Position numbers and translations under genes: made by a program. The notes under the pieces are model-generated. The model saw nothing but the letters and a program-made list of their open reading frames with translations, made no database searches and had not been told where the DNA came from. From Acidobacteriota bacterium (GTDB lineage Bacteria; Acidobacteriota; Aminicenantia; Aminicenantales; Saccharicenantaceae), in contig JAWSUF010000012.1 of assembly GCA_033549365.1 (NCBI GenBank), positions 31,803 through 95,802 on the forward strand: a stretch of DNA of 64,000 nt, given 5' to 3'. Positions 7,861 through 17,093 of the stretch are shown piece by piece; the first letter of the stretch is position 1; each line of letters opens with the position of its first letter.

Positions 7861-10800
7861 ATGAAATCCGGAAACCCTGTCCTTCGAAATATTGAATATT
7901 GCCGGTTTTCTTTAAGCCTCATCGCAGCCGTATGGCTTACCGCTGTCGCCGCATTCGCCGCAGGACCGGCTTCCCCGTCCTGGCTGCGCTATCCGGCCAT
8001 CTCGCCCGACGGCTCCACAATCGTCTTCGTCTACAAAGGAGACATCTACCGGGTTTCCTCATCCGGAGGTTCCGCCGTCCCCCTGACCCTGCACGAAGCC
8101 CACGATTTCAAGCCTGTCTGGAGCCCCGACGGAAAGACCATCGCTTTCGCCAGCGACCGCTTCGGCAACTTCGACATCTTCATCATATCGGCCGAAGGCG
8201 GTCCGGCCCGCCGCCTGACTTCCCATTCGGCGGCTGAAATCCCCTTCACCTTCAGCCCGGACGGGCGGGATGTTTATTTCGGCGCGGCCCGGACGGACAC
8301 GGCCGCCCACCGCGGCTTTCCCACCGGATATCTGCCCGAGCTCTACCGGGTGCCCGTTGACGGTGGACGGGCCGTTCAGGTTCTGACGACCCCGGCCGAA
8401 GATGTTCATCTCAGCCGGGACGGACGCTATTTGATCTATCACGACAAGAAAGGCGGCGAAAACGAGTGGCGCAAACGCCACACTTCGGCCGTCACCCGCG
8501 ACATTTGGGTCTTCGACACACAGACCGGCCGCCATACCAAGATCACGAAGTCCGACGGCGAGGACCGCAGTCCCGTTTTCACAAACGGCGACACGGAATT
8601 CCATTACCTGAGCGAGGAAAGCGGCACGTTCAACGTCCATCGGATGAGCGTCGAGGGCGGCCCCTCGGCTCAGGTGACGACCTTTAAAACCCATCCCGTC
8701 CGTTTCCTGAGTGCGGCCGTTGACGGCACCCTGTGTTTCGGCTGGGACGGCGGGATCTATACCCAACGCGAAGGCGGAGAGCCGCAGCGCATTTCAATCA
8801 CCTTGTCCGCCGACGCCCGCACCAACAATGAGGTCGTCGTCCCGATCAGCGGGGGCGCACGGGAGTTTGCCGTTGCGCCGAGCGGCAAGGAGATCGCCGT
8901 CATCGTCCGCGGCAGCGTGTTCGCCTCCAACGTCGACGGCGGCATGACCAAACGCGTGACTTCGTCAGGCGGCCGGGAACGGGGCGTCTCCTTCTCCCCG
9001 GACGGCCAGGCTCTCCTCTACGCCTCACAGCGCAGCGGGCGCTGGGGGATTTATGAGACACGGCGAACCCGGCCCGAGGAACCTTATTTCTACGCCTCCA
9101 CGGTTCTCGAGGAAACGCCCGTGATCGTCAACGAGCACCAGAACACCCAGCCCGCCTACTCGCCCGACGGCAAAGAGATCGCCTACATCGAGAACCGCAT
9201 GACGCTCAAGGTCCTCAATCTCGAGTCGAAACAAACCCGGACCCTGCTCACGGACCGGGAGCTCTTTTCCATGCGCGACAATGACCAGCACTTCGAGTGG
9301 AGCCCGGACGGACGCTGGATCCTTTTCCACCTGTCCGTTCCCGGCTTCAGTCCCGGCGAGATGGGACTCGTCAAGGCCGACGGAACGGAAAAGGCCGTCA
9401 ATCTGACCCTGAGCGGATTCGACGACCGCCGTCCGAAATGGATTCTCGGCGGGACCGCCGCGATCTGGTTCAGCAACCGCGACGGCCTGAAGTCCGTGGC
9501 CTGGAGCGGCGGGACCCAGAGCGACGCCTATGCCCTGTTCTTCACGCGCGAGGCCTGGGACCGCTTCCGCCTGAGCAAGGAAGACGCCGCCTTGCTCAAG
9601 GACATCGAGGAGAAAAAAGCCAAGGACGAAAAGCCCAAGGACGGCAAAGACGCCGACGACAAGAAAGAGGTCAAGGAACTGGTGATCGATTGGGACGGTC
9701 TCGAACAACGAAGAGCCCGGCTGACCCTCCATTCATCGTCTCTCGGCGACGCCCTGGTCAACCGGGACGGAGACACGCTCTATTACCTGGCCCGATTCGA
9801 ACGCGGGTTGAACCTGTGGACGACCGACCTCAAGACACGGGAAACGAAAATGCTCGCCGCCCTCAACGCCTCAAGCGGCACGCTGGCCTGGGACAAGGAC
9901 CATAAATCCATTTTCCTTCTGGCCGACGGCGGGTTGTCGAAGATCGATCCGTCGAGCGGTAAGCGCGACACCATCGTCTTCCGCGGCGAAATGACCGTCG
10001 ATCAGGCCGCCGAGCGAAAAGAGATGTTCGAACATGTCTGGAGGAGGACTCTCGAAACGTTCTATACGGACGGACATCATGGAGCGGACTGGACGGCTCT
10101 TAAATCCGAATACGAAAAGCATCTTCCGGACATCGGCAACAACCACGAGCTCGCCGAACTTCTCAGCGAACTTTTGGGCGAGCTCAACGTCAGCCACAGC
10201 GGGGCCCGCTTCAATGCGTCCGTTGAAAACGCCGATGAAACCGCCTCCCTGGGCGTCATCGCCGACCCCGCCTATCCAGGCCCGGGAATGAGGATTGTGG
10301 AAGTCATTTCAGGGGGGCCGCTGGACAAGGCCGGTTTGGACATCGCACCGGGAACGATCATCGAGTCCGTCGACGGACGGACGATCGGAGCCGGAGAGGA
10401 TCCGGCCCCGTTCCTCAACCGCAAGGCCGGACAAAACACGCTTCTCGTCCTGAGCCATAACGGGAAAAAGCGCGAGGTCGCCGTCAAACCCGTGACACCC
10501 CGCGAGGAGGCGGCCCTTCTTTATCGAAGATGGGTCCGGCGCAACCGGGACGAAGTCGACAGGCTGAGCGGCGGACGGCTGGGCTACATTCACGTTCCCA
10601 GCATGAGCGACGGAGCCTACCGCTCGGCTTTCGATGAGGTCATGGGAAGATTCGCCGACCGGGAGGGTTTGGTGGTCGATACCCGGTTCAACGGCGGCGG
10701 GGACTTGGTCGCCGACCTGGCCATGTTCCTGAGCGGCGAGAAATTCATGAACTACACGACGGACACACGGAGCGCCGGCTACGAGCCCAATTTCCGCTGG

Positions 10801-11127
10801 ACCAAACCCAGCATCTCGCTCGTCAACGAGGCCAACTACAGCGATGGGCATTGTTACGCCGCCGCTTATCAGATGATGAAGATCGGAAAACTTGTCGGCA
10901 TGCCCGTCCCGGGAACCTGCACCTTCGCCGGTTGGGAAGCGCTCGGCGAGACCGGCATCCGCTGGGGTGTCCCGCCGCTTGGAGTCAAAGTTGCGGGCAT
11001 CGGCTATCTTGAAAACCATCAGACCGAACCCGACATCCTTGTCCGGAACTCTTTCGAAGCGCTCGCCGAAGGACGGGACGAACAACTGGAGGCCGCCGTC
11101 GCCGAACTCCTCAAGAAGATCCAATAG
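7861..11127 (+). CDS. Tricorn protease homologue (S41 family), exported
   Basis: A 1088-residue protein with a signal peptide (hydrophobic about residues 16-36, ending AFAAG). Two beta-propeller regions built of WSPDGKTIAF-type blades cover about residues 40-640, with a Lys/Asp-rich linker near 580-605. A helical core domain, a PDZ domain (about 800-880) and the S41 catalytic domain follow. By comparison with Thermoplasma tricorn, Ser778-His779 (in LNVSHSG) and the nucleophile Ser994 (in ANYSDGHCY), followed by Asp995, are all present, so it should be active. The ATG at 7861 follows AAAGGAGACCC; an upstream TTG lacks this. Unlike cytoplasmic tricorn it appears exported and probably degrades peptides outside the cytoplasm. 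Confidence 0.9.
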   Translation: MKSGNPVLRNIEYCRFSLSLIAAVWLTAVAAFAAGPASPSWLRYPAISPDGSTIVFVYKGDIYRVSSSGGSAVPLTLHEAHDFKPVWSPDGKTIAFASDRFGNFDIFIISAEGGPARRLTSHSAAEIPFTFSPDGRDVYFGAARTDTAAHRGFPTGYLPELYRVPVDGGRAVQVLTTPAEDVHLSRDGRYLIYHDKKGGENEWRKRHTSAVTRDIWVFDTQTGRHTKITKSDGEDRSPVFTNGDTEFHYLSEESGTFNVHRMSVEGGPSAQVTTFKTHPVRFLSAAVDGTLCFGWDGGIYTQREGGEPQRISITLSADARTNNEVVVPISGGAREFAVAPSGKEIAVIVRGSVFASNVDGGMTKRVTSSGGRERGVSFSPDGQALLYASQRSGRWGIYETRRTRPEEPYFYASTVLEETPVIVNEHQNTQPAYSPDGKEIAYIENRMTLKVLNLESKQTRTLLTDRELFSMRDNDQHFEWSPDGRWILFHLSVPGFSPGEMGLVKADGTEKAVNLTLSGFDDRRPKWILGGTAAIWFSNRDGLKSVAWSGGTQSDAYALFFTREAWDRFRLSKEDAALLKDIEEKKAKDEKPKDGKDADDKKEVKELVIDWDGLEQRRARLTLHSSSLGDALVNRDGDTLYYLARFERGLNLWTTDLKTRETKMLAALNASSGTLAWDKDHKSIFLLADGGLSKIDPSSGKRDTIVFRGEMTVDQAAERKEMFEHVWRRTLETFYTDGHHGADWTALKSEYEKHLPDIGNNHELAELLSELLGELNVSHSGARFNASVENADETASLGVIADPAYPGPGMRIVEVISGGPLDKAGLDIAPGTIIESVDGRTIGAGEDPAPFLNRKAGQNTLLVLSHNGKKREVAVKPVTPREEAALLYRRWVRRNRDEVDRLSGGRLGYIHVPSMSDGAYRSAFDEVMGRFADREGLVVDTRFNGGGDLVADLAMFLSGEKFMNYTTDTRSAGYEPNFRWTKPSISLVNEANYSDGHCYAAAYQMMKIGKLVGMPVPGTCTFAGWEALGETGIRWGVPPLGVKVAGIGYLENHQTEPDILVRNSFEALAEGRDEQLEAAVAELLKKIQ

Positions 11128-11133
11128 ACGATC

Positions 11134-11163
11134 TTGATTCTTATCTTGATGCAATGATATGAT
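11134..11163 (+). promoter_or_regulatory. Possible promoter of the glycosyltransferase pair
   Basis: TTGATT (11134-11139), 18-bp spacer, TATGAT (11158-11163) in the gap after the tricorn gene. The leader to ATG 11217 would be about 45 nt. Confidence 0.4.
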
Positions 11164-11216
11164 TCGCCGGCCCATTTCGGGAACCGGGATCATAAGAACG
11201 GAACGGGAATTCCATC

Positions 11217-13895
11217 ATGAACGAGCGCAAGCCGGGTTTTCGGCGCTACCGGACTCCAATGATCATCGGGTTGCTTGTCGCCGTCGGCTTCATCCTGAGA
11301 ATATGGGGAACGGCCGGCGTCCACAACCGGGCCGACGATCATTTGCAGATCCGGCAGGCCCAAGCCGCCTATACGGAGTATTTCGAGGCGGACCTCGGCT
11401 ATCCCGTTTTTTACCAATATCTGGGGGGATACCTTCTCAAGGGGCTGAACGCTTTTTTCCAGGTTATCGGAGCGGTCGAAAAAGGCCGCCTCATGGAGTG
11501 GGATTATCACACGACCGCACTCATCCTGAGGTTGCTGTCCGCCTTTTTCGGGGCCGCATCCATTCTGTTGACATTTCTCGTCGCCAAAAAACTGTTCGGG
11601 GAAACGGTCGGACTCCTGTCCGCCTTTTTTCTCTGCTTCGCCTACTACCACGTCCTTGTCGGCCATACCGCTCTTCTGGACAACCAAATGGGCTTTTTCA
11701 TCCTCCCCGCCTTTCTGTTCACCATCGCCATCCTCCGCGAGGGGAAATCCATCTCCTACCTTCTCGCCGGATTGACGGCGGGGCTGGCCGTCGCATCCAA
11801 ATACAACGCCGTCTTCATCGTCCTGACGATTCTCGTCGCTCATGTTCTCCGATGGGCGGGCAAAAAAAACATCGTGAAGATCCTTTTCGACGGGAAGCTT
11901 TTTCTGGCCGGCGGAGCCACCGTTTTCGGATTTATCGCGGGCAATCCCCCCATTTGGATGGCCTTCCGATGGTGGTGGTCCAACGTGACCCGCTACAGCC
12001 GGATATTGCGGCATCAGGACGAGTGGATGGTCGATCGGACTTTTTCCAATATCTGGGATTTCCTTCTCTATAACAAGTATACGGGCGCCGCAATCACCGT
12101 CCACTATTCCCTCAAAACGGCCCTGTTCGTCCTCCTGATCCTGGGATGTGTCCTGATGATCCGGCGGCGCGGAAAAGAGGACCTTCTTCTTCTCTCCTAT
12201 CCGTTTTTTACGATTCTCATCGGGCTGGGCTTCTTCGGGATCGTCCGGCCCCGGGAACATTTCGCCCTGATCCCGTTTTACGTCATCATCGCCGCCGCCG
12301 GTTTTCTCTGGATTCTGGAGAGGCTCAAAAAACTTCGCCCTTCGCGCGGAGCCGCCGCCGTTCTTGCGGCGGTTCTCCTGCTTGTTTCGTCCTATCCTTC
12401 CTTGAAGGTCGCCAAAGACATGTTGCGCCTGTTCAGCGAACGGGACACCTGCGAATACGGGGAAGACTGGATCTATGAGAATATTCCTCCGGGAAGCCGG
12501 AATATTTTCGAGACCTACACGTCTTTCATCCACACACCGTTTTCGAAATACACCGAAATCTTTCCGGACAGATACAAGCTCGGCGTTCACTTCATCTTTG
12601 GAAGTTCTTTGAAGGACCGGCCCTTCGAACGGCTGAGGAAAAACGCCCGGTTCGTTCACGTCTCGAATTTCCATCCTCAAAGATTCGGCGGCGGGGCCAA
12701 GTACTACCAAAAGGAGATTTCGTTTTACCGCAAAATCTTCCGGGAATTCACGCTTGTCAAAAGATTCGCGCTCAAGGAAATCTCCAGCAAGAGCCCGACC
12801 CAGTTCATCTTTTCGACGAAACAGCTTCCTGAAAGAGATGTCCCCTTGATCTTTCCCCGACAGCTCTCACTGATTCAGAGAGAGCGGGACATGTTTTTCG
12901 ACGCCCCCGGCGAGTATGGAAAAAGCAATCTCATCATCCGGCTCGAAGGCGGCCGGCGGGCTGTGAGGACAATCCTTTCGCCGCAACCCATCCGGGAGAT
13001 TGTCATCTTCGTCGCCGGAACAGGCGGAGAAAAGGTTCGGATCGGTCGCGATGTTCTGACCGTCGGCCTAGGGGGAAACGCCGTCCATCGCCTGTCCTCC
13101 GTTCGCCGGATTCGGGCCTTCTCCGAACCCGGCACTCGCGTGGACATTCAGTCCCTGGATGCACGGCCCCTGCTCATCAAAATTCATTTCGAGCCGCTGA
13201 GGATCGGATATGAATATTTCCAAATCGGGATGTGGGAGGAAGCCGCCGCCCGTTTTGCCGAGGCGCTCGAAAGGCATCCGGAAAATCCCGACGCCGCGGC
13301 ATATCTCCAGGCCTCGCTGCGAAAAATGTTACGGGATTTCGAACCCCTGTCGGCCCGGGAATGGAACAGAGCTTTGTCCGTTTATGACCTCGAAGATATG
13401 GACGACTGGACGCGGCGCATGGAAAGACTGACGGGGATGGATGTGGAGTTTCTCATCGATTCTCTGGCGCTCTATCTCGAAGCCGAGGATCTCGAGGAGA
13501 GCCTTCCCGTTGTCTTCGACCGGGCCTTTCTGAACGGGAAGGCGCTTCTCGTCGAACGGGACGCGCGGCTGAATCTGCCGTTTTTCCTGCCTGGAGATTA
13601 CACGGCCGAAATCATGGTATTCTCTCCCGGCGGCATTCCCGACGCGGACGTTGAAATCGTTTCGGGAGATCGCGCGCGAACTCCGGCGGCCGGCGGCCCG
13701 GCGGCGGACGGATTCTGGAAATGGGAGATCCCTTTCCGGAACGATCGAGGCGAAGTGTCTCTCCATGTGGGGATCGGGGATTTTCCCGTGATCATCGACA
13801 ACATCCAAATCCGGCCGGATGTCCGGAAGTTCTTCCTTGATAAAAAGATGGAGCTGGCGTTTCACGACCTGGAGAAGGAGGCAGAACGGCCGTGA
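11217..13895 (+). CDS. Integral membrane glycosyltransferase, GT39/ArnT-like, with TPR-like tail
   Basis: An 892-residue protein. The N-terminal half has about ten hydrophobic helices with the arrangement of the PMT/ArnT (GT-C) superfamily; the acidic pair in NRADDHLQ just after the first helix matches the catalytic first-loop position of GT-C enzymes. It probably transfers a sugar from a polyprenyl-phosphate donor on the outer face of the membrane. The soluble C-terminal half contains a TPR-like unit (about residues 660-700) and a beta-rich region. It overlaps the next, paralogous gene by four bases. The acceptor is unknown. Confidence 0.7.
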   Translation: MNERKPGFRRYRTPMIIGLLVAVGFILRIWGTAGVHNRADDHLQIRQAQAAYTEYFEADLGYPVFYQYLGGYLLKGLNAFFQVIGAVEKGRLMEWDYHTTALILRLLSAFFGAASILLTFLVAKKLFGETVGLLSAFFLCFAYYHVLVGHTALLDNQMGFFILPAFLFTIAILREGKSISYLLAGLTAGLAVASKYNAVFIVLTILVAHVLRWAGKKNIVKILFDGKLFLAGGATVFGFIAGNPPIWMAFRWWWSNVTRYSRILRHQDEWMVDRTFSNIWDFLLYNKYTGAAITVHYSLKTALFVLLILGCVLMIRRRGKEDLLLLSYPFFTILIGLGFFGIVRPREHFALIPFYVIIAAAGFLWILERLKKLRPSRGAAAVLAAVLLLVSSYPSLKVAKDMLRLFSERDTCEYGEDWIYENIPPGSRNIFETYTSFIHTPFSKYTEIFPDRYKLGVHFIFGSSLKDRPFERLRKNARFVHVSNFHPQRFGGGAKYYQKEISFYRKIFREFTLVKRFALKEISSKSPTQFIFSTKQLPERDVPLIFPRQLSLIQRERDMFFDAPGEYGKSNLIIRLEGGRRAVRTILSPQPIREIVIFVAGTGGEKVRIGRDVLTVGLGGNAVHRLSSVRRIRAFSEPGTRVDIQSLDARPLLIKIHFEPLRIGYEYFQIGMWEEAAARFAEALERHPENPDAAAYLQASLRKMLRDFEPLSAREWNRALSVYDLEDMDDWTRRMERLTGMDVEFLIDSLALYLEAEDLEESLPVVFDRAFLNGKALLVERDARLNLPFFLPGDYTAEIMVFSPGGIPDADVEIVSGDRARTPAAGGPAADGFWKWEIPFRNDRGEVSLHVGIGDFPVIIDNIQIRPDVRKFFLDKKMELAFHDLEKEAERP

Positions 13896-15625
13896 CCGTA
13901 AAAACCCGAAACCTGCTGATCCTCGCGATTTTCGGGGCCGGGCTGTTCCTGAGGTTCTGGGGGCTGTCCCCGGATGTTCCCGAACCGAGGGATGTTTTCG
14001 CGGCGAAAGCCGTTCTTGAAGCCTATGAGGGGGGCGCCGGTCTTGTTCTCAAGGGCCTCTCGCTTTTTCTTTCCGTGATTTTCTTGCACAAAGAGCCTTC
14101 TCCTTATCCTTTCACGATCGAGCATGTCCTTCTCATCTCCAGAATCGCATCGGCGTTCCTGAGTTTTCTCTGGCTCCCGGTGCTTTTCCTTTCGTTGAAA
14201 AAGCTCTTCCGTGAGAAAGCGGCCATCCTGGGGACATTTCTTTTTTCCATCGCCTTCATTCCCATCGCAGGAAGCGGAAAACCGGATTCTGTGGCGCTTT
14301 TCGGACTGTTTGTTCTTATATCGATCGCTTTTTCGGCCTCAATCATCCATTCCTCAAAACAACTCCCCTATCTTCTCGCAGGGCTTTTTGCCGGCCTGGC
14401 AGCCGCCTGTGATATTCGTGGAGTCCTGGCGGTTGGAGCGATCGTCGCCGCCCATCTTACCCGCAAGAATCCGGCAGATTCCCTCAAGGCCCGGTTCCTG
14501 AATGCCCGGCTTCTTTTCTCCGGATTTTCGTGTTTTGCGGGCTTTTTAACCGGCCGCGTCCTGATTATTCTCGTGAGGTTGCCGGGAGGAACCACGGCCG
14601 CACCCATCGATTTTCCGCAATTCGTCAAGCGCACGGTTTCCGCATTCGCATCGGGAGAGGGCCTGCTCTTTTTTATCGCCATCCTCTTCGGCATCGCCGG
14701 CCTCATCCTCTATCGGCGCGACGCTCATGTCCCGGTCTTCTTCATTTTCCCCGTTCTGTTCCTGGCCGCCGTTCCTCTGGCCGGTTCGGAGCCCCGCAAC
14801 GATCTCGTCGTCCTGTCTCCCTTTTATGCCGCCCTGGCCGGTCTGGGCATCGCCTCTCTTCTGGAAAGACAAGGGGCCCGGGAAGTTCGCATCATTCTGC
14901 ATGCAGCCGTCGTCCTGTTGCTGGCGGCGCTTTCGGCGCGAACCGTCGTCAACGGATACATGCGTTGGGACGACGACACCGCCGCCATCGCCCGGCGGTG
15001 GATCGTCCGGAATCTGCCCGAAGACCTGCTCTGCCGGCCCGGCGGGCAGGACTGCGAGCCGATGAAAGTCATTCATCTCAAAGAAGGTTATTTCGGAAAC
15101 CGGCCGCGGACCGTTTACGGCGCATCCGGCGGGGCGTCCGTCAACATTCCGATACCTCTTCCCGAAGTTCCCTGGCAGGGCCCTATCCCGAGAGAGTTCG
15201 AAATTCTGGACGGCAGTCCTTACGGCAAGGAAACGAAAAGCTTTCGGATCGAGGGCGGGCAAAAAACGGAAAGAATCTTCATATCCCGCACTCCTCTGAA
15301 AAAAATCGACATCCATTTTCTTCTCAATGAATCCGACGGAGACATCATCGTCCGCAACGGATTCCAGAGACGGAAAATCGCCATTGAGAATGGCCGCGAG
15401 GCTCATCTTGTTCTGGCCCCGCAGCTCACCTTCCCGTTCCATCGTTACCGCTACTCGATCCGGATCAAAGCCTCCAAGGACCTGAAGAGTTCCTTTGTCA
15501 GGATTCTCCCCGATATTCCTGAGACGGCGGGAGTCGATCCCCGGCTCTTCATCGAATCGAAAAGCCTCTTTCTTGAAGCCGAAAACATGGAGCGGACGGG
15601 AGGACGGCTTGTAGAGGCGGCTTGA
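13892..15625 (+). CDS. Second GT-C-type membrane protein, paralogue of the preceding gene
   Basis: A 577-residue protein starting at GTG inside the stop of the preceding gene (GTGA). The N-terminal membrane region parallels its neighbour segment by segment: FLRFWG corresponds to ILRIWG, and LPYLLAGLFAGLAAACDIRG to ISYLLAGLTAGLAVASKYNA. The first-loop acidic pair of the neighbour is replaced by EPRD, so activity may differ or be lost. It lacks the TPR-like part. The coupling suggests the two work together, perhaps as a heterodimer or on successive steps. Confidence 0.65.
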   Translation: MTVKTRNLLILAIFGAGLFLRFWGLSPDVPEPRDVFAAKAVLEAYEGGAGLVLKGLSLFLSVIFLHKEPSPYPFTIEHVLLISRIASAFLSFLWLPVLFLSLKKLFREKAAILGTFLFSIAFIPIAGSGKPDSVALFGLFVLISIAFSASIIHSSKQLPYLLAGLFAGLAAACDIRGVLAVGAIVAAHLTRKNPADSLKARFLNARLLFSGFSCFAGFLTGRVLIILVRLPGGTTAAPIDFPQFVKRTVSAFASGEGLLFFIAILFGIAGLILYRRDAHVPVFFIFPVLFLAAVPLAGSEPRNDLVVLSPFYAALAGLGIASLLERQGAREVRIILHAAVVLLLAALSARTVVNGYMRWDDDTAAIARRWIVRNLPEDLLCRPGGQDCEPMKVIHLKEGYFGNRPRTVYGASGGASVNIPIPLPEVPWQGPIPREFEILDGSPYGKETKSFRIEGGQKTERIFISRTPLKKIDIHFLLNESDGDIIVRNGFQRRKIAIENGREAHLVLAPQLTFPFHRYRYSIRIKASKDLKSSFVRILPDIPETAGVDPRLFIESKSLFLEAENMERTGGRLVEAA

Positions 15626-15664
15626 AAATATCTCCAAATCACCGCCCGGACGGACCGGCCGCGA

Positions 15665-15940
15665 TCAACCGCAGGACGGAACGGCCTTTCCCCTGATCTC
15701 CGAGATCAGGATCGCCCAGGCGCAGCCGACGCCCGCACGGACCGATATCGCGCCGAACGGGCAATTTTTCGCGCAGGCGCCGCACTCCATGCACCGGTCA
15801 CGATCTGTAATCCAGGCCTTTTTCCCTTCAATGGAGAAAACGCCGTGCGGACAGACCGCGGCGCACATCCCACAGCCCGTGCATAGGTCGGGGTCGTAAG
15901 CCAATGTCGCGACGTTTCGAAGATATCGAAGCTCGTTCAT
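15665..15940 (-). CDS. hgcB: HgcB, ferredoxin partner in mercury methylation
   Basis: A 91-residue ferredoxin with two [4Fe-4S] motifs: Cys 20, 23, 26, 30 in CTGCGMCAAVCP and Cys 50, 53, 56, 60 in CMECGACAKNCP. A further Cys73 and a C-terminal Cys90 match the extra cysteines known in HgcB, which is thought to reduce the corrinoid of HgcA and help hand over mercury. The ATG at 15940 has AGAGGA upstream and lies 11 bases after the hgcA stop; a longer frame overlapping hgcA is spurious. With hgcA it is needed to make methylmercury in anaerobes. Confidence 0.88.
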   Translation of the reverse strand: MNELRYLRNVATLAYDPDLCTGCGMCAAVCPHGVFSIEGKKAWITDRDRCMECGACAKNCPFGAISVRAGVGCAWAILISEIRGKAVPSCG

Positions 15941-15951
15941 AAGATTTCCTC

Positions 15952-17082
15952 TTAAAAACCCCGGATCAAGGCAACGACCAGAACAACAATTCCCAGAGAT
16001 GCCGAAACGAGGACGGCCGGCACAGCGACTCTCATTTCCTTGAGAACTCCGGACAGCGACGTGAAAGTCGAAGAGCCGGTGAAGCCCATGGCCAGGAAGG
16101 TCGAAACGGCCGGAAGCAGCAACAAATAGGCCGCCGCCCATTCCCATGATGCTCCATCCGGCGGGATCAATCCCCGAAACCAACAGACGGCCGCGGCCCA
16201 GGCCACGCCCGCAAGCCAGCCTTTCAAGGCAAAGGCCCGGACGGGAATCCAGGGCAGAAGGATCGGAACGAGAAATGCGCCGACCAGGACGGCGCCCAGA
16301 AAGGGAAGCCAGATTTCACGGAACGGCAACGGCAACCCGAAGAGGTAGAGTACGCCGAGGACGGCGGTCGCCGGGAGGAGATACTTGAACGGATTGATCA
16401 ATTCCACCGCCGTCAACACCAACCTGTCTTTGAAGGTGAAAACAACACGGCGCATTTCCGGCGTCGCTTTCATGCCGGCGGCGAGAAAACCTTTGATATC
16501 GGCCGCCCTCACGGGTCCGTAGACGACCTTGAAACGGGTCCGGCGCGCGACATCATGAGCCGCGACGCCCGGGGCGCCCAACTGCGGCAGAATCAGCGTC
16601 CGATGGGAAACGACCCGGTCCAGGCCGGAGTCTTCGATCCGATACACCAATTCATCAGTCCCGAACGTCCCCTTGCCGGCGGCACACCAGACATTGATCC
16701 CTTTCGTGTCCAGAACGAGGATCCAGGCATCGAGACCGGACAATTCGCGGCGCAGCGCATCGAAACTCAATTTATAGTTGGCCGAGACCAGGACGGGCGA
16801 GTCCGGATGGGCGCCCCCGACGGCGTAAAGACCGGGCTTGATCTTATAGTTCATCCGGCCCAGGCCGAGACGGGCTTTGATCGTTCCCAGAACATCCGTT
16901 CGGCCGAGCTTTGTCCGGACGACCGGGACCGGTCCGGCGGGAGCCGCGGTCCGGCCCTCAATCCAACGATCCGATTCTTCGAGGAAGATTTCCTCTTCCT
17001 CTTTCTTCGAAGACCATCCGCAGCATTCCGGGCCGCAATCGCACGTATCTCGAGAAGCGCCGATTTCCTTTTTTCCCGCCAT
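15952..17082 (-). CDS. hgcA: HgcA, corrinoid protein of mercury methylation
   Basis: A 376-residue protein. The hallmark cap-helix motif NVWCAAGKGTF is intact at residues 130-140, with Cys133 as the expected cobalt ligand. The corrinoid-binding domain (about 55-230) is followed by five hydrophobic membrane helices (about 245-375), the HgcA-specific layout. HgcA carries a methyl group from the one-carbon pathway to Hg(II). An unusual Cys cluster, CDCGPECC at residues 14-21, precedes the core and may bind metal. The ATG has GGAG-type sequence upstream and lies just after the marR stop, so marR, hgcA and hgcB form one operon. Confidence 0.92.
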   Translation of the reverse strand: MAGKKEIGASRDTCDCGPECCGWSSKKEEEEIFLEESDRWIEGRTAAPAGPVPVVRTKLGRTDVLGTIKARLGLGRMNYKIKPGLYAVGGAHPDSPVLVSANYKLSFDALRRELSGLDAWILVLDTKGINVWCAAGKGTFGTDELVYRIEDSGLDRVVSHRTLILPQLGAPGVAAHDVARRTRFKVVYGPVRAADIKGFLAAGMKATPEMRRVVFTFKDRLVLTAVELINPFKYLLPATAVLGVLYLFGLPLPFREIWLPFLGAVLVGAFLVPILLPWIPVRAFALKGWLAGVAWAAAVCWFRGLIPPDGASWEWAAAYLLLLPAVSTFLAMGFTGSSTFTSLSGVLKEMRVAVPAVLVSASLGIVVLVVALIRGF

Positions 17083-17093
17083 GCTTCCCGCTC

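Noticed and set aside
11190..12710. A 506-codon minus-strand frame inside the first glycosyltransferase gene
   Set aside because: Its sequence is low-complexity and charged and matches no family, whereas the plus strand encodes clear membrane helices and is coupled to the next gene.
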